DNA from: Cristatella mucedo | Taxonomy: Eukaryota; Bryozoa; Phylactolaemata; Cristatellidae | Assembly: GCA_009760855.2 (NCBI GenBank) | Contig: WPIO01000081.1 | Location: 917,001 to 981,000 of the forward strand | Length of the DNA stretch: 64,000 nt | Direction: 5' to 3' | In this document: positions 54,363 through 64,000 of the stretch, piece after piece | Numbering within the stretch: position 1 is the stretch's first letter | How the letters are laid out: every line of letters begins with the position of its first letter | Notes under the pieces: generated by a model | Seen by the model: only the letters and a program-made list of their open reading frames with translations | Database searches by the model: none | Told to the model about the DNA's origin: nothing | Made by a program: the position numbers and the translations under genes

Positions 54363-57300
54363 ATACGTGTAAGTACAGAGAAGTACCTGTGTCATTATCT
54401 ATTGATTCGCAGGGTCACGAGGACTGCGATGTTGCTTTGCTGTAGAGCTTCTGCTGGTACTCTCGAAGCCTATGTGGCTTACTATGACCATTCGGCACAC
54501 AGCTCACACATGCCACTCGGAAAAAGCGAGCAAAGCACTTGAGATCGGAAGAAATCGCTCAAGAAAGTGCACACCCTCCGAACAAGTAGCGGCAAAGAAC
54601 GGCTGATAAGGAAGTACCAGGGCAAGAGATGCCACGTAAGCTTCCGGCGGTCTTCGAAAGAAGCAGGGACAGTCTGCTGCCAGCAGTCGTGAAACGAACG
54701 AATGCGATGGCGCAAAGTCTTGACCCTACGACGACTCGAGGGCGCACAGAGACTGATGCAGCTGCAGCGGTCCAGCTAAGTATTGAGCCCGGAGCCACTA
54801 TGCACAGGGGCCCCGAGGCCCAAAGACTATTTAGGTCACATTTAGGACTTATAAAACGAATCCTTGTTTGAGCAACCAAGAGCCACCAGCTGGTCTGTGG
54901 TATTCCACCTGTTAACCGGATACTTTAAAATGTACTGCCCTTTTAATAAACTTAACAAACACTTCAACTTGAGCATATACATTCGACTTAAACGGTGCTG
55001 ATACTTGTATGTGCGAGTGTCTGTGAGTGTGTGCGTCGGCATGTGCCCTTGCGTGTGCCTGTGCGTAAGTGTCCATGCGTATGTATATGTGTGTGCAAGT
55101 TGTGTGTGCAGCAAATTGAACATATATAACATTTTTAAAAGCAATTGCCACCTGCCAGTGTATAAACACTTTAAAGTATTGTGAGTGTCTTTAAAAAACG
55201 TACTTGGACAGCTTCAAGAGACTATGTTACACAATATGATTACAGATGGAATAGTGTTTGCAATGCTCAAACTACGTGCTTAGGATAATTATCTTCAAAG
55301 ACTCATAAGAGGCAATTTTATCGACTGGGGCCACCGACGCAGCGCAGTCCCGTGACGACGGGGAGGGGCAAGGTGCACGGGTCCTTTACCTGTCATACTT
55401 GCCGAGCTAGGAGCTAGTGCAGGTATAGCATACACATAGACAATGTATCTGTATGAGCATCGACATATTGCATGAAATGACGATGCATTTATAGCAACAA
55501 CGTCGTGCAAGCGCTGATAACGACATTCAGGAAGCATTAGAGATAGCAAAGAGAAGCACAGGACTGCCGCTGGAGGAGGACTTGCAGACGACAGCAGACG
55601 AGACAGCAGAGGTGGCAGAGGCGGCAGAGGCAGCAGCGGCAGCAGCTGCTGCCACCGCCGCCTCACGGCAGACACTGGCTGGTCGAGGAACAGAGAGCCC
55701 ACACGCCAAGAGGCTGAGATGAACGCACCTCTGAAAGCACGGCCACTCTGCAGCCGGTGCGCTCACGGCTGGCGGCTGCAGCGATTGGAGCCGCGCAGCT
55801 CGGCGGCGGCGGAGCAGCAGCGGCGGCCGCATCCGCCGGCGGCTGCTCCGCCGCTTGGGATGCCGCAGCTGGAGCAGCTTCTGGCAGCTCGGCCAGAGCC
55901 TGCTCCAGCTGCCTCTGCTGCTCCTCCAGACGCAGCGCATGCGCGGCGCTGCCGGCATCGGCCAGGCGCAGGATGGCGTTGTCTTCCTCCAGACGTCTGA
56001 CTGTCAATCTGCCCTGCAACGGCAGACATGCTTTGCGGTCAGGTGCAGAACTGGCAGGTGCGAACAGGCACACGGCGTTAGTCTCTATCTTAAGAGGTCG
56101 AAACGAATCCACGTGGACTACCAAGGTGAGTGGGTCCCCCAATCCCCCTTCGTAGTCGGGCTTCTAATCACGCAATCTTGTTTTACGCAAAAAAGAGGTC
56201 TATTTTCTGAACATAATCCGCCTCTTAACGTGTGGCCTTCGAAGAGAGTGGCACCGACTGCCGTTCAGCAGCTGACCTGTCCCGTACGGTCCCAACGGCA
56301 GCGACTGATATCTTGCCGCTGCCAAGGGATGCAGACAAAGTGCGGGGATGCATTTCGACAGTTCGCTGGCGTTGCACACTTCCAGCCACTGAGATAGAGA
56401 GCGATGGCCCCGATGGCTTTCTCAGCTCGCTTTCCTCCCTCCCCCCCCCATCCTAGTCAGTTCCATGCGAGCTCCGACAGACCCTCAGATCTCGTGGTGG
56501 CAGCCCGGCTTCCATGGAACAATGCTGAGAATTTCGAGCAGCTTTTTGAGTCGTGCGCAGGTTAAGATGAATGGACAGTCGGCAGAATGGCAACGCACCG
56601 ACGAGGAGGCACTGATCGCATGTGCTACGGATAGACGGTCTAGGGAATTCGCCGGTCCCAGCCACTGAGAATGGATTGCCAAGGCCAAGGCCATCCGGTC
56701 GGCGGGCTCATCCGAGCACACTGCCCAGGCTAGCCAAGGCGAGAGAGCCACAAGAGGGAGCCGAGCTGCGCCAGATCTCCCAACCTCGGGCTTCCAACCT
56801 ACGACCTCCCAGCCTCCTAGCATCGGTCCTCTGACATTTACAACCTCTAACCTCCCAATCTTGGTTTCACACATCATCACACAGTATCGGTGCCTGTTTC
56901 ACACATTTACAACTGCAGGATGGACGGGCACTAAATCAGGAGTGGCGGCAGAGCATCTTCGGAAACGCGTTGCAGCACTGGCTGCCAGGCCGGGCTGCTG
57001 CCAGGCCGGGCTGCTGCCAGGCCGGGCTGCTGCCAGGGCCGATCACACACTTACCGACTCCACGGCGGCGGCCTTTTCTTTGTTATCGCGCTGCAGCTCT
57101 CTGATGCGAGCCCTCTGCTCGGCAGCTGTCTGGTTAAGCAGCGCCAGTGCGCGCGTCTGATCCTCTTCGGCTAAACATGCGAGAATACAGCGACTGATGT
57201 CAGATGTCGAGAGCAGGCATCGGCGGCTTCAGCCAAAGCTCGCCTCTCGTGAGCGGCTACGCTGCTGCTGCTGCTGCAATTCGGCACGGCAGAAGCCGAA

Positions 57301-60300
57301 GCTGACGACATAATTGCCGTTAAGAGGCTAGGTGCTAGGCAGCATTATGGAATGAGGACATTACCAAGCAGCGAAGTACACCATGAGCTTTCGATTGACT
57401 AATGTGCCGGGACATCAGCCAAGGTCAACTTGGTGTTCACACGTGGCCATACTTAACAGTCAGCACGCCATCCATCACGGCAGTCACGATCTACGATGCT
57501 TTTCATCAACGAACAGTACACTAACATGTTGCACGAGTTGTGCAGGTTAGTGCGTGTGCGTGCGTGTGTGTGCGTGTGTGCGTGTGTGTGCGTGTGTGTG
57601 TGTGTGTGCGCGTGTGCGTCACGACGTCCCCTGACATGTCTACATTTAAAAAGAAACACACCTTTTTAAACCACATTCGATGGATCTTTGTGATTCATCC
57701 TTCGTATGCATGTACATTGTTACACTACACCTGCTCCTTGCAGATGTTACCATCAAACATTTGGTAATGCTTTATATGCAGCATCTGTAAAGTGCTGAGA
57801 GAGAGAGAGAGATTCAGTTCTCTGATGGTTCTATACAGACGTATTATTATTACTATGCAGATATTGGTAATTTTCTTTAAATATGTGTGTGTGTGTGTGC
57901 GTCCGTTCGTTCGTGCGTGCGTGCGCGTGCGTGTGTACAAATGCACAATATACGGGCACATGTATCGTGCAGCTACAAGTGATTCTGGCACGTCCTTGGC
58001 TGGTAATTCTTGGCCGATTGCTTCGTCGACTGCTCTAGGTAAACTATGCCTATCTATGCTTTTGCTTGGTTGAGGTACATGCATGCTGCCAGTCACCGAT
58101 TGCGTAGTTCCCATTCTTAGCAATGTACGAACCGCTAATAGACTCAGTTGGTAAAAAAAAGAATCTTGTAGAGATTACTACTGGCCAAATACTAGAGTCA
58201 AGGAAAGCATAAATTATATCTTAGAAAACATAGCACTGGAACAGTTCAGGCACGCCGGGCTGTCGAGGCATCGAGGCACTCTGTGGCTCGTAAAATTGAG
58301 CTCGAGGATGCGGGCAGGGTGAGAGCTTCGCACAGCAAGTGAAGCTGTTTCTCAGAATAAATCCTGCCGAGACGCCTCTCTGCACCTTGTTTCAGCAGGT
58401 TTTACCCTCATTTGAGCGTCCTCGGACGGTCACTCTCTCCTGCAGGTAGTGTTAGTCACAGCAAGCAAGCCAGAAAGAACCAGCTGCCGCCTGCAGACCT
58501 GCCTGCCGAATGCTTGCTAGCCAAACAAGCCCAGCAGAGCCGGCTGCTTGTTGCACTCGAGTGTCAAGCCAGGCGAGTTCCGGAAAGAATTCTGCTACTG
58601 ACAAAAAAGCCGTCTGGGAGGCCTAGCAGTAGGGTCAAAGGGCAAGAATACCTGACCAGCCACCGCTGGTGAGACTGCTGGGCAGCAACTACCTGAGCAA
58701 TATATCTACTCGTAAAACCTATGGTAGATTCATCGAAAGTCATTAATATGTTACCCAGCAGTTGGGCTTCCTCAATAACGGCCATGGCTCTTCTGCCACT
58801 TGCAGATGAGCTGCTAAATCAGCTGATCCTTATTTCATTATTACTTAGTTAATGTCAAACCAGGTAGGCACAAGCAGTGATCTATTCTGAGAATACTCTC
58901 TTGTAAATATTTGGAAGATCAGAATCTTTAATTGCAGTTTGATGGGAGTCCTTACCCAGCTAGTACTGCATCGTTTGTTCATAGAATCAGGTCAGTTTCT
59001 GCTAAGCGCACAGTGTCCATAGCAGGCTGGTAAATATGGTCGCCAACATCACTCATACTTATGTCAAATAAACATGCTCTTAGATATATTTTCCATTTAG
59101 AGTTTCTTTCTTAAACCTAAATACTAAACCCTAAACTCTAAATGCAAAAACTCAAAACCTAAAAAATTAAAAATCTAACCATGAAAACCTAAAAATGCAA
59201 ACCCATAAACATTAAATGCCTACACAATAAACCCAAAATGTAAACCCTAAGCTAAAAAGATGGCTCTAAAACCTGTTTATATACAGACGCTGGTGACTAC
59301 GTTGAACAGTCTGCTGTGGGCACCGTGCCCATTGCAGAAGCTGACCCGGCTCCATGAACAGATGACGCTGCCTTACATTAGCTGCCTTTGCTAGCATATT
59401 TCAATCTGTACTCCCGATTACTAACCATACTTGCATGCTGACCCTGTGCATGTCACCCCTAACCATGTTATTCTTATTGTTTACTGAGCTTGCTACACTC
59501 ACCATCCGATCTCGCTTCCTTTGCCGCAACTGTAAAGTGCCTAGAAAGAGATTGAGTTCTCTGAGGGCGCTATATCAAATGTATTATCTTTTATAATTAT
59601 CGAAAGCTCTCTCACATTTTCAAGTTTTTCTATTTTGATGCTCCCCAGAATATTTACAGTGATCATTTTCATTAAACGTGTACTTTCAACATACATAAAT
59701 ACATTTAAATAATTATATGTATGTACAATATGTGTTGAGGTGTCATTCTAAGTCAGGTAAGGCAAGCTGCCACGCAGTACAAAAGGCTGCAGCACAGTGA
59801 GCAGGAAATCCTCATCTAATGTTTCGACTGCAACTCTTGCCTCTTACTTGCCACTTGCTTGAGTCATTCGGTCATGCTAGCTTGGACCGGACATTGACTC
59901 TACGAATACCTGAGAAAACTGATAGCGATCGCCGTCTAGAGCATTCGTTGGAACACTCACAGCGACCGCCAATAATGCATCACTGCCAGCAGCAAAACGA
60001 ATGCATGCTACATCAGCCAGCTTACGACTGCACAGTTCACGGTTCCTGCCTGATATAGTGATGAAGAACTAGTTCTGTCACGATCTGTGGTTATAAACGG
60101 CATAAAAAAAAAGCCAGATTCACGGAATAGCCAGTCAGCTGTAGGCCTGGCTTGCTTCCTGAGAGCTGCTACCTTGCTGGATGACTAAATGGCTTGCACT
60201 AATAGGAGGTGGTTGCAATGATTTGAATAATTTCTTGAATAAGTGTGGGTTCGATTGGATGCGCCACACCATTGAGCTGCTGAATGACGGCAGAGCAATA

Positions 60301-62332
60301 TTTTGCTGGCAGTAACTAGTAGCCTCAGCACCGAAGCATCTCGTGGGGCGATTAAATTTATAGTCGACGATAGAATTCTTTGCTATGAAGCATACAAAAG
60401 GTTTCTTCGAAAGAGTGGGGGCTAGTGCATGGTTATGAGTAAAGGTCAGAGTTATCACGCATGGGATTCCGGCAATTTTTCTTTGTCCACGTATTACGAA
60501 GCTTCAAAATATCACCCACGAGATGGAGAGTGTCGGCACCCAGTTGCCATAGGCCAGCTATCATTGCACTGCAGTTCCAGTGGGCAGCCTTTCATCAATA
60601 CGTAGCTGCACATCGTATCTCCCATACTGAAAATAGTAAACTTTTATTCACCAGATGCAAGCGCTCTATCAGTAAGCAGATGTCGAGTGAAGGGCAGGAT
60701 CTCCCTAGATCGTTGCAAGGGCTAAAGTTATACTTTTTATATATTTGACCCTGTACATGTCACCCCTAACCATGTTATTCATGTTGTTTATCAAGCACGA
60801 TATTACTCACCATTCAATCGTGTTTCCCTTTGCAACAAATGTAAAGCGCCTAGAAAGAGATTGAGCTCTCTGAAGGCGCCTTATCAAGTGCATTATTATA
60901 ATTATTATTATATACCCACGGTAAAGGGCGGGCAAGCCTGGACAGCACACCTTGCTCTCGCACAACCTCAGCAGGCGTGATTCATTCAGCCTAGTCTTGC
61001 CGCCAGCTAGGTTAGTAGGTGGACAACACCGTGGCTCTTGCTCGATCAAGTCACCTAAAGTTGGTGTAATCCAGCTGAGACAGAGGCGAAACCCCCACAG
61101 TACGCTAGCCTGAGGCTGTCACCACCACCATTACCAACCTCTACTGATTGCTGGCGAACTGTTGAGGCACACACAACTCTAAACACGATGCATCACCGCT
61201 GAGTGGACGATATACCCAACCATAACAAACTGATCTTTCGCCTGATTCAAGGTCGACATCTCACGACACCTCTCGTAAGCCTACATCACGAACACGAAGC
61301 AAACATGTGACTGTAAAGGCAAGGTACGATTCTAGAGGCACAACACATCGTCGGGTAACATGACGAATCAAGCCTGAGCTCTGTTGGCCGGCCAGACCAG
61401 CCGATTGGTTGGGAGGAGAGAGAGAAAAAGAGAGGCGAGTGCTACATAAGTGACGTGCGATCACGGTTAGAAAGCACTGCCTTCGGTGCATCGCGGCAGT
61501 CTATGAGACGTCATATGCAGACGTCATATGTCACGCAGTCTATGAGACGTCTATGGCCAGGCGATGACGTCGGGTGCGACTCACCCGCTACATCGTACGC
61601 TACATCGTACGGCGAGAATAAAAAGCTTCCCAGCGCATGCACGACGACAGGCCAACGTGACGTGCGTGCCAAGGACAAGGCAGCGCACGAGCTCCAAGTC
61701 GGACAATGTCCGGCCGCCGACACAAGCGAAACCCTGCGAGCGCAGGGCAGAGCCAGCACTCACTGAGACTGGCCTGCGCCCCTGGCGCTCGGCTCCTGGC
61801 ACTGCTGCCGCCGCTCGTGCTAGCCTCGATCTGCCTCTTGAGTTCGCTGTTGTCTTCTCGAAGCTTGGCGATCGTCTTCAGCCGTTGCTGCGAGTCCTGC
61901 TCCCACGTCTCCTCGCTCCGCTCCAGCTCCTTGACGAGAGCAGCGCGAGCGGCTCAAACGCGCGGCTGCGAGCGCTACAAGGCGCCACGGCGCTGCAAAG
62001 CGGCGCAGCGGCGAGGCGGCGACTGCCAGTGACAGCTTGGCGGTGACTACTACCTGTTGGTCGGCTCTTTCCTCGGCTGCGCGACGCGCCATCTCGACCT
62101 GCAAAGCTTGGGCGGCCAGTCTCAGCTGCGTCAGCGCGCTGTCTTGCGCTTCGTTGCGCGAGGCCAGCATCTCCAGCTGCTCCAGTACGGAGATGACCCT
62201 CTGCATCGGGCCCTCGACGGCGGCCGCGGCCGCCGCGCCGCCGTGACGCTCGGCGAATTGGCGAAAGCTTTGGCCGATGGACGCGGCTGCCTCGTAAATA
62301 GTGTCTTTCGTTATGCTGGTCCCGTCATCCAT
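51753..62332 (-). CDS. RILPL: RILP/RILPL-type Rab effector adaptor, six coding exons
   Basis: RILP-family proteins are coiled-coil adaptors. Their RH1 region meets motor or JIP-type partners, and their RH2 region binds Rab GTPases on lysosomes or near cilia and centrosomes. Exons: 62332-62054, 61929-61764, 57170-57055, 56013-55729, 52309-52113, 51906-51753, joining in phase to 398 aa. RH1 spans about 10-148: [14 protein letters not shown], then [15 protein letters not shown], then [11 protein letters not shown] across the exon 1-2 joint, matching the family's KELELVEDVW motif. RH2 is [20 protein letters not shown] (306-325) followed by [16 protein letters not shown]. The C-terminal [10 protein letters not shown] (373-382) matches the family's GP-x-EP-x-PW motif. 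Exon 4 adds an unusual Ala/Pro-rich stretch between coils. The stop TAA lies inside a good donor (TT|GTAAGT), so another C-terminal exon is possible. Confidence 0.9.
52113..52309 (-). CDS. RILPL: RILPL coding exon 5 (RH2 Rab-binding region)
   Basis: A CTC-repeat pyrimidine tract and GACGTTGCAG precede a Gly/Ala linker, then [20 protein letters not shown] and [14 protein letters not shown], the RH2 helix. Phase 2 donor GA|GTGAGC. Confidence 0.92.
52361..52605 (-). pseudogene. RING-finger-like relic inside RILPL intron 4
   Basis: In one frame [18 protein letters not shown] is followed, after a one-base shift, by [20 protein letters not shown] and then NPAY. C-x2-C, then H-x-C-x2-C and C-x2-C, resembles a C3HC4 RING, but the first part is in another frame and a stop follows soon after. 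RILP proteins are not known to contain a RING, and exons 4 and 5 join in phase without this segment. It could be a decayed retrocopy, an alternative exon, or chance. Confidence 0.35.
53030..53960 (+). pseudogene. Tc1-type transposase relic in RILPL intron 4
   Basis: ATG at 53045 opens [20 protein letters not shown] and [19 protein letters not shown], the N-terminal helix-turn-helix of Tc1-like transposases; it stops at 53246. Downstream, in broken frames, [11 protein letters not shown] (about 53670) and [20 protein letters not shown] (about 53775-53825) are the later catalytic motifs. A different subfamily from the 50110-50720 copy. Confidence 0.85.
54188..54365. repeat. GT-rich alternating tract
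   Basis: Imperfect GT with GCGCGCG insertions (54230-54258) over about 175 bases, in RILPL intron 4. Confidence 0.9.
54366..55728. other. RILPL: RILPL intron 4, right part
   Basis: No exon-like homology. Contains a moderate GT-rich stretch near 55010-55110. Confidence 0.45.
55729..56013 (-). CDS. RILPL: RILPL coding exon 4 (coiled coil, Ala/Pro-rich spacer)
   Basis: The acceptor GCCGTTGCAG precedes [20 protein letters not shown] and [17 protein letters not shown]. An Ala/Pro-rich run follows, ending at GAG|GTGCGT in phase 0. The Ala/Pro stretch is lineage-specific low complexity. Confidence 0.8.
56985..57032. repeat. RILPL: Perfect 16-base minisatellite, three copies
   Basis: CCAGGCCGGGCTGCTG three times without change, then a partial unit. 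It begins about 20 bases after the exon 3 donor inside RILPL intron 3. Confidence 0.95.
57055..57170 (-). CDS. RILPL: RILPL coding exon 3 (coiled coil)
   Basis: The acceptor CATGTTTAG completes Thr149. Encodes [38 protein letters not shown]. Phase 0 donor TCG|GTAAGT. Confidence 0.87.
57545..57618. repeat. (GT)n imperfect microsatellite
   Basis: GT with GC interruptions in RILPL intron 3-2 boundary region (intron 2), directly before a LINE tail. Confidence 0.85.
57612..57860 (+). mobile_element. L2-like LINE 3' end in RILPL intron 2
   Basis: Starts at the end of a GT microsatellite with CGTCACGACGTCCCCTGACA and ACATTTAAAAAGAAACACAC; tail GATTCAGTTCTCTGATGGTT and ATT repeats. Confidence 0.7.
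59100..59285. repeat. Degenerate telomere-like block, CCCTAAA orientation
   Basis: Irregular CCTAAA, ACCCTAAACTCTAAA and AACCCAAAATGTAAACCCTA units ending in CTCTAAAACCTGTTTAT. Both blocks are followed by GTGAC-GTTGAACAG-CT-C-TGGGCAC-type sequence in the same orientation. Confidence 0.7.
59410..59600 (+). mobile_element. L2-like LINE 3' end
   Basis: The GTAAAGTGCCTAGAAAGAGA and GAGTTCTCTGAGGGCGCTAT tail with preceding GTGCATGTCACCCCTAACCA, as in other copies. Confidence 0.75.
60740..60915 (+). mobile_element. L2-like LINE 3' end
   Basis: CCTGTACATGTCACCCCTAA through GTAAAGCGCCTAGAAAGAGA, a GAGCTCTCTGAAGGCGCCTT tail and ATT repeats. Confidence 0.75.
61764..61929 (-). CDS. RILPL: RILPL coding exon 2 (RH1 C-terminal half)
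   Basis: The acceptor CTCGTCAAG gives [20 protein letters not shown] followed by [16 protein letters not shown]. Choosing this acceptor rather than an upstream AG keeps both phase and the family alignment. Phase 1 donor A|GTGAGT. Confidence 0.85.
62054..62332 (-). CDS. RILPL: RILPL coding exon 1 (start, RH1 N-terminal half)
   Basis: ATG opens [20 protein letters not shown]. The family-typical [15 protein letters not shown] and an E/R/A-rich coil follow, ending RAEE-type heptads and Q at CAG|GTAGTA. An acceptor-like TCATCGCAG just before the ATG hints at an intron in the 5' UTR. Confidence 0.9.
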
Positions 62333-62675
62333 TGCCTGCGATGAATACGAATGAGGAGACGCCGGGGCGCGACGCGGGCGTCGCGGCAGGCCGTGCAGCA
62401 GGTGGTGCTGGGCAATCGCGGTCGCGTGGCGGACAACGCGCCGCTGCATGATGCCACTAGGGCGGTCACTTACCCTGACCATCGCCACTGTTCACCAGGC
62501 GTTTGTCAATACTCAGGAGCGTCCGCTATTCTTTTACATCACGCTTGACGACGCGGCTGCGGCCACCAGGTCATAAGCAAACCCGGAAAGCAACAGCGGA
62601 AATTGAGGACAAGGGGGTGTATCAAAGCGGATATAATTTAGGTTAAATAAAAGTTAACCACAATTTTGGTATGTG

Positions 62676-62747
62676 TCCTTGGTAGTATAGTGGTTAGTAT
62701 CCCCGCCTGTCACGCGGGAGACCGGGGTTCAATTCCCCGCCAAGGAG
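62676..62747 (+). tRNA. tRNA-Asp (anticodon GTC)
   Basis: A 72-base cloverleaf. The acceptor stem TCCTTGG pairs fully with CCAAGGA, with discriminator G. The A box is GTATAGTGGTTAGTA-like, anticodon GTC lies at 62709-62711 in the loop CTGTCAC with a CCCGC/GCGGG stem, and the B box is GGTTCAATTCC. There is no intron. TTTTT follows at 62751. It looks intact, not a SINE head. It sits about 340 bases upstream of the RILPL start, on the opposite strand. Confidence 0.96.
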
Positions 62748-62750
62748 TAG

Positions 62751-62755
62751 TTTTT
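62751..62755 (+). terminator. RNA polymerase III terminator of tRNA-Asp
   Basis: Five T four bases after the tRNA end. Confidence 0.8.
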
Positions 62756-62994
62756 GTTCAAATTTGCTTGTAGACGTCATAAAGCCCACGAAAGGTACAA
62801 TTAAATGCTAAATAGCAATCTATCAGACCGATTGCAATTTAATCCACGATTACGGAAGTGACCATAACCTGTATCGCTAAGCTCACCGACAGACGTTTAC
62901 TTTTGCATGCTTAAGCCCCGTTTTACCCAGTATCACTCCGCAAAATCCTCTGAGGAAGAGGATGTCGTCAGATGACTTACTTGATTGTGCCTCG

Positions 62995-63145
62995 TCTGGT
63001 TTATTCCAGCGGTGATGTTTCTCGCCCCCGACCAAGGTCTGGCCGAGGTCGTGGGCTGTCGAGCCCGGAGGCACAAGTGAAGCACCTGAATAGAGATTAA
63101 ATTATCTTAGGGCGCTTTACAAATGAATTATATATATATATATAT
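62995..63145 (+). mobile_element. SINE A copy
   Basis: GGCCGAGGTCGTGGGCTGTC and GAGCCCGGAGGC (B-box region), then GAATAGAGATTAAATTATCT and TAGGGCGCTTTACAAATGAA with a short AT run. Confidence 0.75.
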
Positions 63146-63179
63146 TGTCTGACTGCAGCCGATTGCATGGCTCGCATTT

Positions 63180-63420
63180 GAAAAGGATCCCTTTAATTCT
63201 ACAATGCTTGGCTTGCCCACAGCCTTTTCCACAGTCCTGCATCCTTGCTTGTATGCTACTGATGAAACTGGTTTGTTTGTACTACTGCCTAAGCTAATCT
63301 TCTTACTTCTGTTTATTACGTGAGACGAAGCTTGTTAGGATAGCAATTGCGTGCGCCGAAAGCTGCGTAGGCTTTAAGCGAGCTGTGAAAAATTCCCCAG
63401 CGCAGAAATTCCTAGTTGTC
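63180..63420 (+). mobile_element. LINE family B 3' fragment, degenerate
   Basis: Similar to 45650-45830: stretches like CTTCTGTTTATTACGTGAGA and GACGAAGCTTGTTAGGATAG at the equivalent order. No intact frame. Confidence 0.5.
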
Positions 63421-63550
63421 CATACAAGCCTCAAATTATCTTTCCAAGACTCTTCTGGTGTTTAGCAAACCCTCGTAAGGTGCTAAAAAAGTGAGAGGTC
63501 TTGACTTACCCTACACCGATGGTGTTGCTCACCTGAACTAGTTCAGCGTG

Positions 63551-63551
<1 letters not shown>

Positions 63552-63610
<59 letters not shown>
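63552..63610. repeat. (AT)n microsatellite at reverse SINE A tail
   Basis: About 58 bases of AT adjoining the SINE A copy at 63610-63752. Confidence 0.95.
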
Positions 63611-63613
<3 letters not shown>

Positions 63614-63752
63614 CATTTGTATAGTGCCCCAAGAGAACTTAATCTCTATTCTTGCGTTTCACATATGCCTCGGGGCTCGAGCCCACGACCTCAGCCAGGC
63701 CTTGATCGGGGCGAGCACCTTAACCGCTGGACCAAACCAGCTCAGCATTCGG
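63610..63752 (-). mobile_element. SINE A copy, reverse orientation, with AT microsatellite tail
   Basis: The plus strand reads ATTCATTTGTATAGTGCCCC, AAGAGAACTTAATCTCTATT, GGGGCTCGAGCCCACGACCT and AACCGCTGGACCAAACCAGC, the exact reverse of the SINE A order. The AT run at 63552-63610 is its tail. Confidence 0.8.
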
Positions 63753-63774
63753 CCGAGGTTGTCGCGGTGTAACG

Positions 63775-63860
63775 TGACTAAGTAATAATAATACGTTTGC
63801 TCAGCGCCGTCAAGAGAACTAAGTCTCTTTCTTGGCACTTTACAGATGCTTTTATAGAAA
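63775..63860 (-). mobile_element. L2-like LINE 3' tail, short
   Basis: TAATAATAATACG then GCCGTCAAGAGAACTAAGTC and CTTTCTTGGCACTTTACAGA. Confidence 0.6.
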
Positions 63861-64000
63861 TCATTACTAAATGATGTTATTGCTAAGCCAATTTACACGT
63901 TTCCCTTCCGGCAAAAAGAAAGTGCCTTAAAAGGGTTTTATTTCTCCTCGGAATTTTACAAATGTTTTTATTAAACCAGCCGACAATCGCCAAGAATGGG

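Larger units (their letters stand above)
57861..61763. other. RILPL: RILPL intron 2, remainder
   Basis: Apart from the LINE tails and telomere-like block listed separately, no gene or repeat recognised. Near 61497-61611 short direct repeats occur (GTCTATGAGACGTC twice, TACATCGTACG twice). Confidence 0.45.

Overview
This is nuclear DNA from an animal. The evidence is intron-split genes with GT-AG (and one GC-AG) splice sites, metazoan gene families (a LIM-nebulin LASP gene, a RILP/RILPL-type gene, a four-pass membrane protein gene), one cytosolic ribosomal protein gene, a nuclear tRNA-Asp, and dense L2/CR1-clade LINE, tRNA-derived SINE, Tc1-like and microsatellite content. I cannot fix the phylum from sequence alone; an invertebrate bilaterian fits best. 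Most long open frames are chance or repeat-derived. I rebuilt the real genes exon by exon, checking splice sites and phase.

Layout. (1) 3.2-12.4 kb, minus strand: the 5' four coding exons of a LASP1 homologue (LIM domain plus two nebulin repeats); the linker and SH3 exons must lie beyond the left edge. (2) 13.38-16.06 kb, plus strand: a complete five-exon RPL23 (140 aa), head-to-head with LASP1 across a GC-rich interval of about 1 kb. (3) 17-30 kb: repeat-dominated sequence with nested L2-like LINEs, two SINE families, a degenerate telomere-like block, and an unrecognised frameshifted gene (23.5-24.4 kb) between short inverted repeats beside two palindromic X-box-like sites. (4) 30.4-37.4 kb, minus strand: a complete six-exon gene for a 244-residue four-pass membrane protein with a Pro/Tyr/Gly-rich tail; its introns hold long GA and GACA tracts. 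(5) 38-51.7 kb: intergenic, mostly LINEs of two lineages (one 488-codon open reverse transcriptase frame), SINEs and a dead Tc1-like transposase. (6) 51.75-62.33 kb, minus strand: a six-exon RILP/RILPL-type gene with RH1 and RH2 regions; its introns hold a second dead Tc1-like copy, a RING-like relic and LINE tails. (7) 62.68 kb: tRNA-Asp(GTC), followed by SINE copies to the right edge.

The genes are unrelated in function (actin-associated scaffold, ribosome, membrane protein, Rab/lysosome adaptor, tRNA), as expected for an animal chromosome segment. The mobile DNA is linked: one SINE family carries the same 3' tail motif as the L2-like LINEs, so it is probably mobilised by them, and its AT-rich tails appear to seed long AT microsatellites.
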